Assembly (NCBI RefSeq): GCF_019703515.2
Contig: NC_059374.1
Coordinates: 17,709,095 to 17,773,094 of the forward strand
Reading direction: 5' to 3'
Origin: Myxocyprinus asiaticus
Lineage: Eukaryota > Chordata > Actinopteri > Cypriniformes > Catostomidae
Length of the DNA: 64,000 bases
Below the pieces are notes generated by a model. That model saw only the letters and a list, made by a program, of their open reading frames with translations. It searched no databases and was not told the DNA's origin. This document shows, one piece after another, positions 47,876 to 59,083 of the stretch; positions within the stretch are counted from its first letter, which is position 1, and each line of letters opens with the position of its first letter. A program made the translations under genes and the position numbers.

Positions 47876-49847
47876 GTAATTCATGCTACTGTATATACTT
47901 CTAAAAACATAATTTTTATCAATATTTTATGGTAAATTTGTATGTATTGTTTTGATAAAAAATAATATACTTTTCCACTGTATTTGGTAAGGTAATAAGC
48001 CAATTCAAAAGTTTCTACTGCAGCATTGTAACTCTGACATGTTGTTGAGAATTAACCTAAACATTTGCACAGACATTCAAATGAAACGTGTTTGAATGAA
48101 CCAGAAGAAACTAATTGTTTTCACTAATTGCCATTTTATAAACAGAAACTCTCATCGAAGCCGAGGAAACAAAATCCCGTTTGTGAGAGCAAAGACAATG
48201 AAAGGGTCATGTTTCATCATTGCATTGAATTCTGTAGGCTTTTCAGAGGTTATTCTGAAGGTTAAAGTATATATTTAAGAGAAGTAGTTCAACAGCATCA
48301 ACTCAAATCATTTTGCAATCTGTTGAGAACTAAAACTACAGTTCTCTAGTGTGTGGGTTTAGGCAATGAGAACGTGTGATTTAAAGCTTCTCTCATGACC
48401 TGGGCTTTAATTGGGATCGTGGCATTTAAGCCCTGTGAACAATTTGGGTGGGCAACAATTTAGCTGAAAACTGACAGTGAAACTGCCACACAGTGTTTCC
48501 AGTGCTAAAGCACATATAATCCTACATGAATTTAAATCCTTTTGAAACAATATATGAACCCCCATTCCTGAGAGAGATCAATGAAGTTCAGAGGAGGCAT
48601 TGGTTTGGCCATAATGTTGTTCTCAGACAGAAATCGAACAAATGTGTGAGATACTATGTGCACAACCATCTGCTGCTATTGTTATGTTTCTTTTGCCAAT
48701 AAGGCAGTTCACAGTTTCCTTTTGAAGACTGCATTTGTGTTGCCAAGCCATATATTGTGTTTATCCCACCTGTTGTGCTGCAGACACTGAATGACAGGTG
48801 GACAGAAGCAGGTGAGAATCCCAAGACTGACGTCAAAGAAGGATTTCCCAATGCACACATCTTAGAATGTGTATAATGCAAGGTACACACTTGGGTACAA
48901 ATATGTCCTCAGAGGTTAGCTAAATCGGACAAAACCACCCTTTGGCAACGTCCTCATTTGGAAAAACAATTCACAAATAAATTTAATACTTTTTTAAAAT
49001 GCTAAAAATGCACAAAAAAACAAAACAAAAAAACATTATTTTAACCAATGGATGTCTATGGTACAGTAAAAGTAACAGTCCAATTAAGTATTTTCATTGA
49101 AGAAAAACTTGACCATAAATTTGAATTTAATAGAGTTTTATAGAGTCAGTAGTCTTCATTACAGTGGCATAAAAAAATTAATTAAAAAAAATTAACACTT
49201 GAAAAAGAAATTATGTTAACCCAATATATTCCACATGAGAGCACACATCAACCCTAACCCTAACTGCAAACAACTTTGAAAAACTGTGCACAAGAGTAGA
49301 TTCTTTTTTGCACGTTTGCACAGTTCTGTATATATATATATCATGCTTTAAGCAGCTATTCAGTAGACTTTGTACCTGCTACAGTATTTTACTTTGATTA
49401 ATTGGTGTTCGTTCTTGATTCTTTTAATGAAAGACAAGGCCAGTGATTAATGTTTTAAAACAGTTTCAGCATTATAATATTGGTTCACCACAAAATACAT
49501 TTCTATAATGGCAGGGAGGAGGATGAGGTTAAACAGTCAAATAAATTGTTTATGATAGAACGTGAGGGGGAAAACGAGCCTTTAAAAGCCATTAAAGGCA
49601 AGTTGAAACCTTAATTACAGGGACCTAGCAATGGGCTGTGCTGCACTTATGCTGTGATGGTCAGAAGTTAGGCTCTTTTTTGGCCTGCTGTGCAAGAGGA
49701 AGCAACATAGACTCTTCATGTCAGAGCAATGAAGAGTCTACAATGCAACGCATAGCTAAGATTTTCAATCACATTGCCAAGAAACCTAATAAGGAGATAC
49801 AGTAGAAGGAAAAAAATTGTAAGAATGCAAATTCAGACTCTAGCAAT
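47876..49847. other. intergenic, no gene
   Basis: AT-rich sequence with AAACAAAAC runs near 49012. No exon or transposon end recognised. Confidence 0.4.
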
Positions 49848-50938
49848 TACAGTTTTTCTCAATCGCTTTGGCTCATTTTTAAGTGCAGTTGTCACAACTG
49901 TTTTATGGGACATCACAACTCTATTGCATGACTGCAAAATGTAGTTCCTCACCCAAAACATTCAATTCATGCTTCAAAACCTAGTTATTGTGTCAGTAAA
50001 TTGGCCAATGCCACCAAAATAAAAAGTGTTTTTTCACCATGGCTGTCAACCCTGGAAATGTTTGTTATATACAAATTGTATTTTTGTTCTACTTTTTTGT
50101 TGACACTGACTGCTTACTGTACTATACAGGAATGTCAGTTTTGTCTAGCTGAATGCTATTGTGTATCACACTGAGCTTTTTAGATACCTATTTCAACAGT
50201 AGGTAAAATTTTACTGGGAAAAGTCAATACTGTACAATACTGTAGTACACAGAAAAAGGATATGCACATTTGTATGTATACAGTACATTTATTTTTTTAG
50301 CAATGTGTTACATGTAAACAGAAAATTCACATTTGCATGTCCATTTTTACACATTTCTTACATGTAAAGTCATATATAGTGAACAGAAAATTACCACAAA
50401 ATGACATCCATGGAAAAAAAAATAAATAAATAACCCACAACACTGAAAAAACCTGTGGTAGTTCTGTAAAAAACAATAAATTGTACCTCCTCACATTACA
50501 TAACACTACAAGTTCCCATCTTCTTGGTGGACATCCTGTCACTCTTGTTGGTCTGCCAGAGATTTAGCAGACATCACAAACATTCCATGTCGTAGATATT
50601 TATGGAATATACATGTATGTCTGACAGATTTTGATAATTGAATGGATAATTCTGCATGTGATGGCTCACATGATGAAAAAATGTTTAGAAGTTGTGAAGA
50701 GTATGACAATTTTACTGAGAAAAGCAAGCCATGTGCATTTAGTTATTGTGCAAATTGTAGACAATTGTACTTACTCCTTTGCACACATGTGCCAAAACAG
50801 GTGCAGTTTGCTTAAATTAATAAGAAATTCAAATCTGGTGTGAATAAGAAACTAATTGTTCAGAGATTTGAACTTATTGTTTTCAAAAAAAAAAATTCTC
50901 ATTCGAGAATTGAGCCAAAGCGATTGAGAAAAACTGTA
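49848..50938. mobile_element. inverted-repeat DNA transposon, non-autonomous
   Basis: Left end TACAGTTTTTCTCAATCGCT pairs perfectly with right end AGCGATTGAGAAAAACTGTA; the match continues through TTGGCTCA (about 30 bp). About 1.09 kb. Flanks AGCAAT and AGCATT are similar but not a clear target duplication. Interior frames are short and not recognised. Confidence 0.8.
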
Positions 50939-51370
50939 ATAGCATTCGGCTTTAACCATGGTTACTCCACCAAAAGCCATTTAAACATCTAATAAATAAG
51001 TCTAAATCACCCACAAGTGCTCTATTATGTGCCTGTGCCAACTAAAATTCCACAGAAAGAAAGATGAACTGTGCAGGAAACGGAGAAGAAAAGGTCTTAA
51101 CTTTAAACTACAAGTCAAAAAAGGATGTAATCAAGAAACACTTTTTAACCTTTGCTTTTCTCTTCTTTCCAAATTAAATTCTCCTCTGGGCCCCTGTTGA
51201 AGTGTTCTAATCGATACCACATTGAGAGGAAAATAATGTCATACACTTTATGTAATGTGATCGGTTTGCCAAAATGTTTTAGCCAGTGAATTTTACTTTG
51301 AATTAACTAAAAGTTATTTGGATTCTGTATATAACATAGCCCAACAAATCATAAAAATAAAAAAAAATTA
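50939..51370. other. intergenic, nothing recognised
   Basis: No gene or transposon end seen. Confidence 0.4.
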
Positions 51371-51371
51371 T

Positions 51372-51424
<53 letters not shown>

Positions 51425-52182
51425 GTGTGTCCTGTTTAAAGGGATAGTTCGCCCAAAAAATGAAAATTCTCTCATAATTTACTCACCCTCATGCCATCCC
51501 ATGTGTATATGACTTTCTTTCTTCTGCTGAACACAAATTAAGATTTTTAGGAGAATATTTCAGCTCTGTTGGTCCTTAAAATGCAAGTGAATGGTGGCCA
51601 GAACTTTGAAGGCCCAAAAAGCATATAAAGGAAGCATAAAAGAAATCCATATAACTCCAGTGGTTTAATCCATATCTTCAGAAGATATATGATAGGTGTG
51701 GGTGAGAAACAGATCAATATTTAAGTCCTTTTTTTACTAGAAATCTCCACTTTCACTTCCACATTCTTCTTCTTTTGTGTTTGGTGATCTGCATTCTTTG
51801 TGCATATCGCCACATACTGGTTAGAAAGGATTATTAAAAGTAAAAAAGGACTTAAATATTGATCTATTTCTCACCCACATGGTCCTATCATATCACTTCT
51901 GAAGACATGAATTAAAAAACTAGAGTCTTATGGATTACTTTTATGCTACCTTTATGTGCTTTTTGGATGTTCAAAGATCTGGCCACCATTCACTTGCATT
52001 GTATGGACCTACAGAGCTGATATACTCTTCTAAAATCTTGTGTTCAGCAGAAGAAAGAAAGTCATACACATCTGGGATGGCATGAGGGTGAGTAAATTAT
52101 GAGAGAATTTTCATTTTTTGGGTGAACTATCCCTTTAAACATGACACACTCTATCTGTCTATCTATCTATCTATCTATCTAA
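51371..52182. mobile_element. foldback MITE palindrome with GATA microsatellite on both arms
   Basis: MITE core is 51437-52139 (TTAAAGGGATAGTTCGCCC to GGGTGAACTATCCCTTTAA). Outside it the pairing continues: GATAGAGTGTGTCCTGTTTAA on the left and TTAAACATGACACACTCTATC on the right, then (GATA)n at 51371-51424 and (TATC)n at about 52150-52182. This makes one palindrome of about 810 bp. Confidence 0.85.
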
Positions 52183-52252
52183 GAGAGTAATACACATCTG
52201 GGATGGCATGAGGGTGAGTAAATGATTTTTTGGATGAACTATCCCTTTAAGC
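52183..52252. mobile_element. MITE right-end fragment
   Basis: ACACATCTGGGATGGCATGAG and GATGAACTATCCCTTTAAGC repeat the right arm end of the preceding element, immediately after its (TATC)n. Confidence 0.7.
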
Positions 52253-52372
52253 ATAGCATTGTTTGAGAAAGGATACAATGGCCAAAATCAACTCTTTTTA
52301 GCAAAATGCAGACACAATTTAATCTTGCTATCATAATCTATCAGGTGGCCATTGCGTTACTGTGTTTGATGT

Positions 52373-52688
52373 TAAAGGAATAGTTTACCCCAAAATTACA
52401 ATTCTGTCATTATTTACTCACAAAATGAGATTTTCTGAATAATGTACTGGTCTCTCTTTTCCATGAAACTACAATGAATGGAGACAAAAGCTTTCAAGCT
52501 TCAAGAAGGACACAAAAGCATTATGAATAGGTATTATAAAGGAAGTTAATACATCTTTTGTGCTATATTCAAAGCCTTCTGAAGACATTTCGATAGATTT
52601 GTGTGAAAAAGGACATCATTTTAAGTTGTTATTCACGATAATCTTCCCCTCAAATGAACTCCAAATTCAAGAACTGCTGTAACCAGAT
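52373..52688. mobile_element. left part of another foldback MITE
   Basis: Starts AAAGGAATAGTTTACCCCAA. A possible right end (CATTTTCGGGTAAACTAATC) is at about 59685-59710, 7 kb away, on the far side of the nest that follows; only the terminal bases match. Confidence 0.5.
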
Positions 52689-53036
52689 CATTAGTCGCGT
52701 TCACACATAAAGCCTTTTCCAAAAAATCACCTACAATTTCCAGTTTAGATTTCATGTGTGAACACGACCCTTTTGAAAATTCTGGTAAATTTTACTGTGG
52801 CAATTTTCCTTAATGCGAAGTTGTATCATTACCCATAAACAGTGCTGGGCGGATTACTTGTGAATTGTTATCAGAAAATGATTACAAATTACATGACAAA
52901 AAAATGCAATCAGTAATGCAATTACTTTTGGATTACTTTCAACCTATTATATTTTATTTTATGTCACATTCATTTGAGTAGGATAATCATTTTAACATAA
53001 AAGTACAAAGAGGAAGAAAATGTATTCCATTCTTTA

Positions 53037-53395
53037 TGTAACAAGGCAGGTGAGGATGGAGGATCTAAATGCAGATTTTAATGTAAACAAAAGATGAACA
53101 AGGTAACTCAGAATAAAATGAAAACAAAACACAGGGAACCAGGTACAGAACATGACAATACATGTGAAGACTGACAAACTTACCAGGGGAAACAAGGGCT
53201 TAAATACACAAGGGAAAACATGGAACACCTGGGGAAACAATCAGGGAACGAGGAACACCTGGGGGAACTATCAGGGAGAACCAGTCATGAAATAAAACTA
53301 CAAAGGACTACAAAAACTAACACAGGAAACAGGAACGGGGAACTAAACAAGAATTTCAACATAAAAGTCTAGACAAAGACAGGGAATACATGACA
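53037..53395 (-). repeat. 3' LTR, 359 bp
   Basis: TGTCATGTATTCCCTGTC at its start on the minus strand, TGCCTTGTTACA at its end. The PPT is directly adjacent. Confidence 0.88.
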
Positions 53396-53689
53396 GAGCC
53401 CCCCTTTAAGAAGCGGATTCCAGATGCTACACAAAAAAACAAATTGTCCATGGGATGTGGGGGGAAGGGGGAAAACAGATAGTTCAGGGGTGCACAAGGG
53501 GCAAACAGGCAGTTCAAGGGGCAAGGGGAGTAGAGGAACAAGGCAAAGTCAGGGAGGCTTGAGACCAAGGCAGAGCCAGAGGTTAAGCGGATGGCCAGGA
53601 GACCAAGGAGACCAGAGCAGATCAGGCGGACAGCCAGGAGACCAAGGAGATGACCTCAAGTTGGGGACTGGGTCAGGAGTCCTGGTAGG

Positions 53690-53840
53690 TGGCCGCAGGG
53701 CCAAGACAGGGTCAGGAGGTTTTTGAGGCAGCCGCAGGGCCGAGACAGGGTCAGGAGGCCTGGGAGGCAGCTGCAGGGCCGAGACAGGGTCAGGAGGCCT
53801 GGGAGGCTGCCACAGGACAGGGACTGGGTCAGGCAGCGGA
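53690..53840 (-). repeat. 39-bp tandem repeat, Pro/Asp/Ala type
   Basis: On the minus strand about four units of the peptide PPDPVSALRLPx (13 residues); on the plus strand GGTCAGGAGGCCTGGGAGGC words recur every 39 bp. Confidence 0.8.
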
Positions 53841-54200
53841 GCCGCTGTAAGAGGAGTCACTGGCAAGGTGGATGGAAACGCTGGAGGAGGAGTCTCTGGA
53901 TGAGCGGGTGGAGCCGCTGGAGGAGAAATTTCTGGGGAAGAGGGCGGAGCCGCTGGAAGGAATAGTCTCTGGTGGGAGTGGGCGGAGCCACTGGAGAAAT
54001 AGTCTCTGGGGGGAGCGGGTGGAGCCGCTGGAGGAGGAGTTTCTGGGGGAGCGGGCAAAGCCGCTGGAGGAATAGTCTCTGGGGAATCAGGCAGAGCCGT
54101 GTAAGACTCTGTGGGCGGAGCCGGGAGAGGCTCGAGGGGCGAAGCCGTGGAAGGCGGAGCCGTGGGAGGCTCGAGACAAAGAGTCCTGGATGGCTGGGAA

Positions 54201-54745
54201 ACAACCTCCGTGGTCACGAACATGGGAATAGACTCAGGAATGACCTCTGTGGTCGTGGGCATGGACAGTGACTCGAGAACGACCTCTGTGGTCGTAAACA
54301 CTGGCTGAGACTCGGAGACGACCTCTTTGGTCGTAAACACTGGCAGAGACTCGGGAATGACCTCTGTGGTCGTGGGCATGGCGGAGACTCGGGAATGACC
54401 TCTGTGGTTGTGGGCATTTGCGGAGACTCAGGAATGACCTCTGTGGTCATGAACACTGGCAGAGACTCGGGAAAGACCTTTGTGGTCATGGGCATGGGCA
54501 GAGACTCGGGAACGACCTCTGTGGTTGTGAACACTGGCAGAGACTCGGGAACAACCTCTGTGGTTGTAAACATTGACTGAGACTCAGGAATGACCTCTGT
54601 AGTCGTGGGCATGGGCAGAGACTTGGGAACAACCTCCGTGGTCATGTACATGGGAAGAGACTTGGGAACAACCTCTGTAGTCATGGGCATGGACGGAGAC
54701 TCGGGAATGATGTCCGTGGTTGTATACACGGGAAGAGACTTGGGA
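54201..54745 (-). repeat. 39-bp tandem repeat, about 14 units
   Basis: GACCTCTGTGGTCGTGGGCA words recur every 39 bp (for example 54242, 54281, 54320), encoding 13-residue TTTEVxPES units on the minus strand. Units vary at a few positions, and one lacks a single base (near 54380), causing the gag frameshift. Confidence 0.88.
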
Positions 54746-55039
54746 ACAGAAGCCTTTCTTCTCCTCCTCCTCCTCCGGATGGCTGAAGTTGGCAACGCTG
54801 GCTCTGGGATGGGAGAGGCTGGCAATGCTGGCTCTGGGACGGACGAGGCTGGCAACACTGGCTCTGGGACGGACGAGGCTGGCAACCCAGGCACTGGGAT
54901 GGACGAGACTTCCAGCTCGTTGGCCGTGGCAGGCGTGGGCTCGTTGGCCGTGGCAGGTGTGGGCGCTGACAATTTGTGAGGTAGGGTCTTCATGGCCCTA
55001 AGCACCGACATCAGTGGCAGATCATTCAACTTGGAGATA

Positions 55040-55160
55040 GAGGCCATGGAAGGCTTCGAGACAGGGGCCGTGGAAGGCTTCGTGCAAGGGGCCTTGGAAG
55101 GCTTCAAGACAGGGGCCGTGGAAGGCTTCGTGCAAGGGGCCGTGGAAGGCTTGGACAAAG
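55040..55160 (-). repeat. 24-bp tandem repeats
   Basis: GAAGGCTTCGAGACAGGGGC units with period 24 or 30, encoding KPSTAP-type peptides on the minus strand. An expanded relative is at 61386-61580. Confidence 0.8.
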
Positions 55161-55444
55161 GAGCCGAAGATGCAAGTTTTGGCCCAGGGTTCCCGCCATA
55201 ATCCACTGTGTAAAGGGAACCGCAATGTTCCAGAGCCTTCTCCACATATTTGTAGAGTGTCCAGTGAGGATCAGCCAGAGGCATTAGTTCCTTCAGTGCA
55301 CTATTCAGACCGGACCGGAAGAAAACCACCAGAGAGCGGTCTGGATAGTGCAAAAACTCACGGACGTGATCCTCAACTGGATGGTCTCCTTGTTTAAGGG
55401 GCAGAATTCTGACAGCCGCTAGATCCATCTTTTGTCAGTCTTTC

Positions 55445-55694
55445 TGTAACAAGGCAGATGAGGATGGAGAAACAAAAGATGAACAAGTTAACTCAGAATA
55501 AAATGAAAACAAAATCAGGTACAGAACATGACAAAACAATCAGGGAACGAGGAACACCTGGGGGAACAATCAGGGAGAACTAATCATGAAATAAAACTAC
55601 AAAGGACTACAAAAACTAACACAGGAAACAGGAACGGGGAACTAAACAAGAATTTTAACATAAAAGTCTAGACAAAGACAGGGAATACATGACA
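55445..55694 (-). repeat. 5' LTR, 250 bp with internal deletion
   Basis: The same ends as the 3' LTR; segments of the latter around 53060-53090 and 53125-53230 are missing. The internal coding start lies only about 16 bp inside, and no tRNA-like primer binding site is obvious there. Confidence 0.85.
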
Positions 55695-56164
55695 CTTTAT
55701 TACTCACAAAAAGAGCCTTACAAAAAGAGCTGTTTATGACATTTTTTGAAAGTGCGTTAAACATTACATGTATGAAAAAAATAAAAAACATTAAATCTAA
55801 CAGCAATGACAGTGCCAAAGTTTATAATTCAAAACACTGAGACATAAAGTTCATTTTAAGTACATAAAACAATGACAGCATTTTGAACATAAATGACCAT
55901 ATAATCAACATAAAATGATCATAAAAAGATTAATGACCATAAAATCAACAGCAACAGCGTTGCCTAGGTCAAAGCTTTCATCTAAGAACACTGAAACACT
56001 TTTAACCCTTACTGCTTACTGATAGTCCATCGACTATTTCAAAGTTGAGGTGCAAGATATTATCGTTTGAACAGCAAGAATATTCTAAAAGACCAGAATA
56101 TTTAAAAATAGCAGAGTTCTACATAGTCACACAAGGAAAATTGTGTCAAGTTTTATGTCAAGTT

Positions 56165-56311
56165 TCATGTAGTGAACTCCACTGCATCAGCAGCAACAGT
56201 AGAGCGATGGGCTTTGTTCCATATTGCAGTTGAACTATTGCGTACCCTAGAGATGGCATCCACTAGATACTTTGAAGCAATTAAGTTCAGTGTGTGAGCT
56301 GCACACCATTG
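56165..56311 (-). pseudogene. hAT transposase fragment
   Basis: On the minus strand a short frame reads CAAHTLNLIASKYLVDAI then a segment with IWNKAHRSTVAADAV. These are characteristic of the C-terminal half of hAT transposases of fish (CAAHTLNL..., WNKxxRS). The rest of the gene is missing and an AT microsatellite abuts it. Confidence 0.65.
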
Positions 56312-56363
56312 TTGAGGTAGTAAGAAATAATATATACAGTATATATAAATGTACATATATATA

Positions 56364-57943
56364 CAGGTGCATCTCAATAAATTAGAATGTCGTGGAAAAG
56401 TTCATTTATTTCAGTAATTCAACTCAAATTGTGAAACTCGTGTATTAAATAAATTCAATGCACACAGACTGAAGTAGTTTAAGTCTTTGGTTCTTTTAAT
56501 TGTGATGATTTTGGCTCACATTTAACAAAAACCCACCAATTCACTATCTCAAAAAATTAGAATATGGTGACATGCCAATCAGCTAATCAACTCAAAACAC
56601 CTGCAAAGATTTCCTGAGCCTTCAAAATGGTCTCTCAGTTTGGTTCACTAGGCTACACAATCATGGGGAAGACTGCTGATCTGACAGTTGTCCAGAAGAC
56701 AATCATTGACACCCTTCACAAGGAGGGTAAGCCACAAACATTCATTGCCAAAGAAGCTGGCTGTTCACAGAGTGCTGTATCCAAGCATGTTAACAGAAAG
56801 TTGAGTGGAAGGGAAAAGTGTGGGAGAAAAAGATGCACAACCGACTGAGAGAACCACAGCCTTATGATTGTCCAGCAAAATCGATTCAAGAATTTGGGTG
56901 AACTTCACAAGGAATGGACTGAGGCTGGGGTCAAGGCATCAAGAGCCACCACACACAGACATGTCAAGGAATTTGGCTACAGTTGTCGTATTCCTCTTGT
57001 TAAGCCACTCCTGAACCACAGACAACGTCAGAGGCGTCTTACCTGGGCTAAGGAGAAGAAGAACTGGACTGTTGCCCAGTGGTCCAAAGTCCTCTTTTCA
57101 GATGAGAGCAAGTTTTGTATTTCATTTGGAAACCAAGGTCCTAGAGTCTGGAGGAAGGGTGGAGAAGCTCATAGCCCAAGTTGCTTGAAGTCCAGTGTTA
57201 AGTTTCCACAGTCTGTGATGATTTGGGGTGCAATGTCATCTGCTGGTGTTGGTCCATTGTGTTTTTGAAAACCAAAGTCACTGCACCCGTTTACCAAGAA
57301 ATTTTGGAGCACTTCAGGCTTCCTTCTGCTGACCAGCTTTTTAAAGATGCTGATTTCATTTTCCAGCAGGATTTGGCACCTGCCCACACTGCCAAAAGCA
57401 CCAAAAGTTGGTTAAATGACCATGGTGTTGGTGTGCTTGACTGGCCAGCAAACTCACCAGACCTGAACCCCATAGAGAATCTATGGGGTATTGTCAAGAG
57501 GAAAATGAGAAACAAGAGACCAAAAAATGCAGATGAGCTGAAGGCCACTGTCAAAGAAACCTGGGCTTCCATACCACCTCAGCAGTGCCACAAACTGATC
57601 ACCTCCATGCCACGCCGAATTGAGGCAGTAATTAAAACAAAAGGAGCCCCTACCAAGTGTTGAGTACATATACAGTAAATGAACATACTTTCCAGAAGGC
57701 CAACAATTCACTAAAAATGTTTTTTTTTATTGGTCTTATGATGTATTCTAATATTTTGAGATAGTGAATTGGTGGGTTTTTGTTAAATGTGAGCAAAATC
57801 ATCACAATTAAAAGAACCAAAGACTTAAACTACTTCAGTCTGTGTGCATTGAATTTATTTAATACACGAGTTTCACAATTTGAGTTGAATTACTGAAATA
57901 AATGAACTTTTCCACGACATTCTAATTTATTGAGATGCACCTG
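56364..57943 (+). mobile_element. Tc1-like transposon with about 200-bp inverted repeats, nearly intact
   Basis: Begins CAGGTGCATCTCAATAAATT after TA and ends AATTTATTGAGATGCACCTG before TA. The inverted repeats extend about 200 bp (56364-56567 and 57744-57943) with very few differences. Length 1,580 bp. Inserted in the hAT element. High repeat identity suggests a fairly young insertion. Confidence 0.9.
56663..57663 (+). pseudogene. Tc1 transposase, two lesions
   Basis: Starts MGKTADLTVVQKTIIDTLHK with an N-terminal HTH (CSQSAVSKHVNRKLSG), then a second DNA-binding helix and an AT-hook-like GRKR. The DDE domain has Asp in LFSDESKF, Asp in QQDLAPAHTA and Glu in SPDLNPIENLWG. One TGA (56846-56848) interrupts the frame, plausibly a CGA to TGA change at a CpG, and a single-base loss near 57264 shifts it. 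About 330 residues in total, normal for Tc1. Otherwise well preserved. Confidence 0.88.
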
Positions 57944-58326
57944 TATATATATATATATATATGACATCTGAAAACTCTGACACACTTACTTTTTACCCTT
58001 ACTACTTAGAAATAGTCCATCACCTATTCCTTAGCTGAGGTGCATATCTTACTGTTATAATGTAAAACGAGCACATGCTCAATATTTTCATCTATGATAC
58101 TATTGTGCTTTGGGATAAGAATGTGATGATACTGATATGAAAATGATCAATAAATTGTTAACAATTTATTGCCATTGCCTTGTTAATATGTAACCATGTA
58201 ATCTATAACAAGTAACTGTAGTCCGATTACTTGTTTTAGAATTTTTTTTATCCAATTACAAGCACTTTATTTTTGTAATCTGATTACATAATACAGATTA
58301 CATGTAATCCATTACTACCCAGCACT

Positions 58327-58920
58327 TCCTATAAATGTCCTTATTGATGGTATGTGTGAAGAGAACCAGAAGATTAAGTTTGAGTTCGTACGAGGTCAGG
58401 GTGTGCTGACGTAAGAACGTTCTGACGGAGATGATGCAATTACTCTGCGCCGTTTAACACCTCGGAAATAAAAAACATTTCAACAAACTGGTCAGATACT
58501 GAAACTAGAGCGCTTCTCTTCATCTGAGCGGATGAATACATTTCCTGACAGCTGAAAGGAACAGGTAATGATTTCCCATGTATTCTCTGATGAACCCACA
58601 TTCTTCGCGCAGACCTCTGTGTAGCGAAATACATACATATTACTGAGCTTTTCAGACCCAGATAGCATCTCCACCTTCAGATGCTAGCAACAGCATTTTG
58701 TTCTCTGTAGTTCAACAGTCTCATTTGAATTTGGCGCATACGGTGTCATTGAGTCTCGAGCAAGTGCATAAATGAAAACATTTGTCAAAAAAAACAAAAA
58801 AAAAACACCAACATTAACAACCAAATACGTTCAGCTACAAAAATCATACCCCGCCATGTTTTCAAACTAAAAGCCCACATTTCCTGCGCAGCCATTTCGG
58901 CATTTCCGGCAAACGACGTC
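58327..58920. other. intervening sequence inside the outer element
   Basis: No coding similarity recognised. An A-run lies near 58790-58805. Confidence 0.35.
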
Positions 58921-59083
58921 ACACAACAGTTTAGTGCTAATGTGTGAATGGTAGCAAAACGGAAAATAGACGGAAAGTATTTTCATGTGTGAACAGCACA
59001 TTTGGTACATTTACCAGTAATGGCAAACCAACGCAATGCCAATCCTGTAATTTACCTGGTTGCATGCGTGAATGGTGCTAATG

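Larger units (their letters stand above)
53549..55428 (-). pseudogene. gag-like gene of the LTR element, repeat-expanded, one frameshift
   Basis: Starts at 55428 (MDLAAVRILPLKQGDHP). The first 90 residues resemble Gypsy-type gag/capsid fragments (VREFLHYPDRSLVVFFRSGL, then HWTLYKYVEKALEHCGS). After that come KPSTAP(V/C) repeats, EPALPAS repeats, an Arg-rich patch (RRRRRRRKA), 13-residue TTTEVVPESLPMx repeats, then proline-rich APPAPPETP and PPDPVSALRLP repeats. A 1-base deletion near 54380 moves the rest to another frame. No zinc knuckle, protease or polymerase is seen, so it depends on other elements. Confidence 0.75.
53037..55694 (-). mobile_element. non-autonomous LTR retrotransposon (gag-only)
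   Basis: Two LTRs (53037-53395 and 55445-55694) start TGTAAC and end ATGACA on the plus strand and are flanked by the 5-bp duplication CTTTA (53032-53036 and 55695-55699). On the minus strand a purine tract AAAGGGGGGCTC abuts the 53037-53395 LTR, identifying it as the 3' LTR. Only a gag-type frame is present; pol and env are absent. The 5' LTR lacks about 109 bp internally. Confidence 0.9.
52840..58326 (-). mobile_element. hAT-type transposon carrying LTR and Tc1 insertions
   Basis: Left terminus CAGTGCTGGGCGGATTACTT; the right terminus read in reverse is AGTGCTGGGTAGTAATGGAT, and GATTACATGTAATC-like words are subterminal on the right. Flanks CCCATAAA and TCCTATAA could be a decayed 8-bp duplication. 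A hAT transposase fragment lies inside on the minus strand (56165-56311). Without the two inserts, about 1.25 kb remains, so the transposase gene is mostly deleted. Confidence 0.7.
52689..59083. mobile_element. outer DNA element of a deep nest
   Basis: Left end ATTAGTCGCGTTCACACATAA has partial inverted counterparts at the right: CATGTGTGAACAGCAC near 58984 and TGCGTGAATGGTGCTAATGA near 59065. TGGTAAATTTTAC (left) faces GTACATTTACCAGTA (right). Ends are diverged, so limits are approximate. It surrounds the hAT element. Confidence 0.45.

Noticed and set aside
54201..54745. 39-bp regular units, possible CRISPR-like or regulatory array
   Set aside because: They are tandem and protein-coding in frame on the minus strand, part of a gag-like gene.
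53424..55397. Plus-strand open frames rich in Gly, Arg and Ser over the LTR element
   Set aside because: They are antisense shadows of the repeat-rich gag frame on the minus strand.
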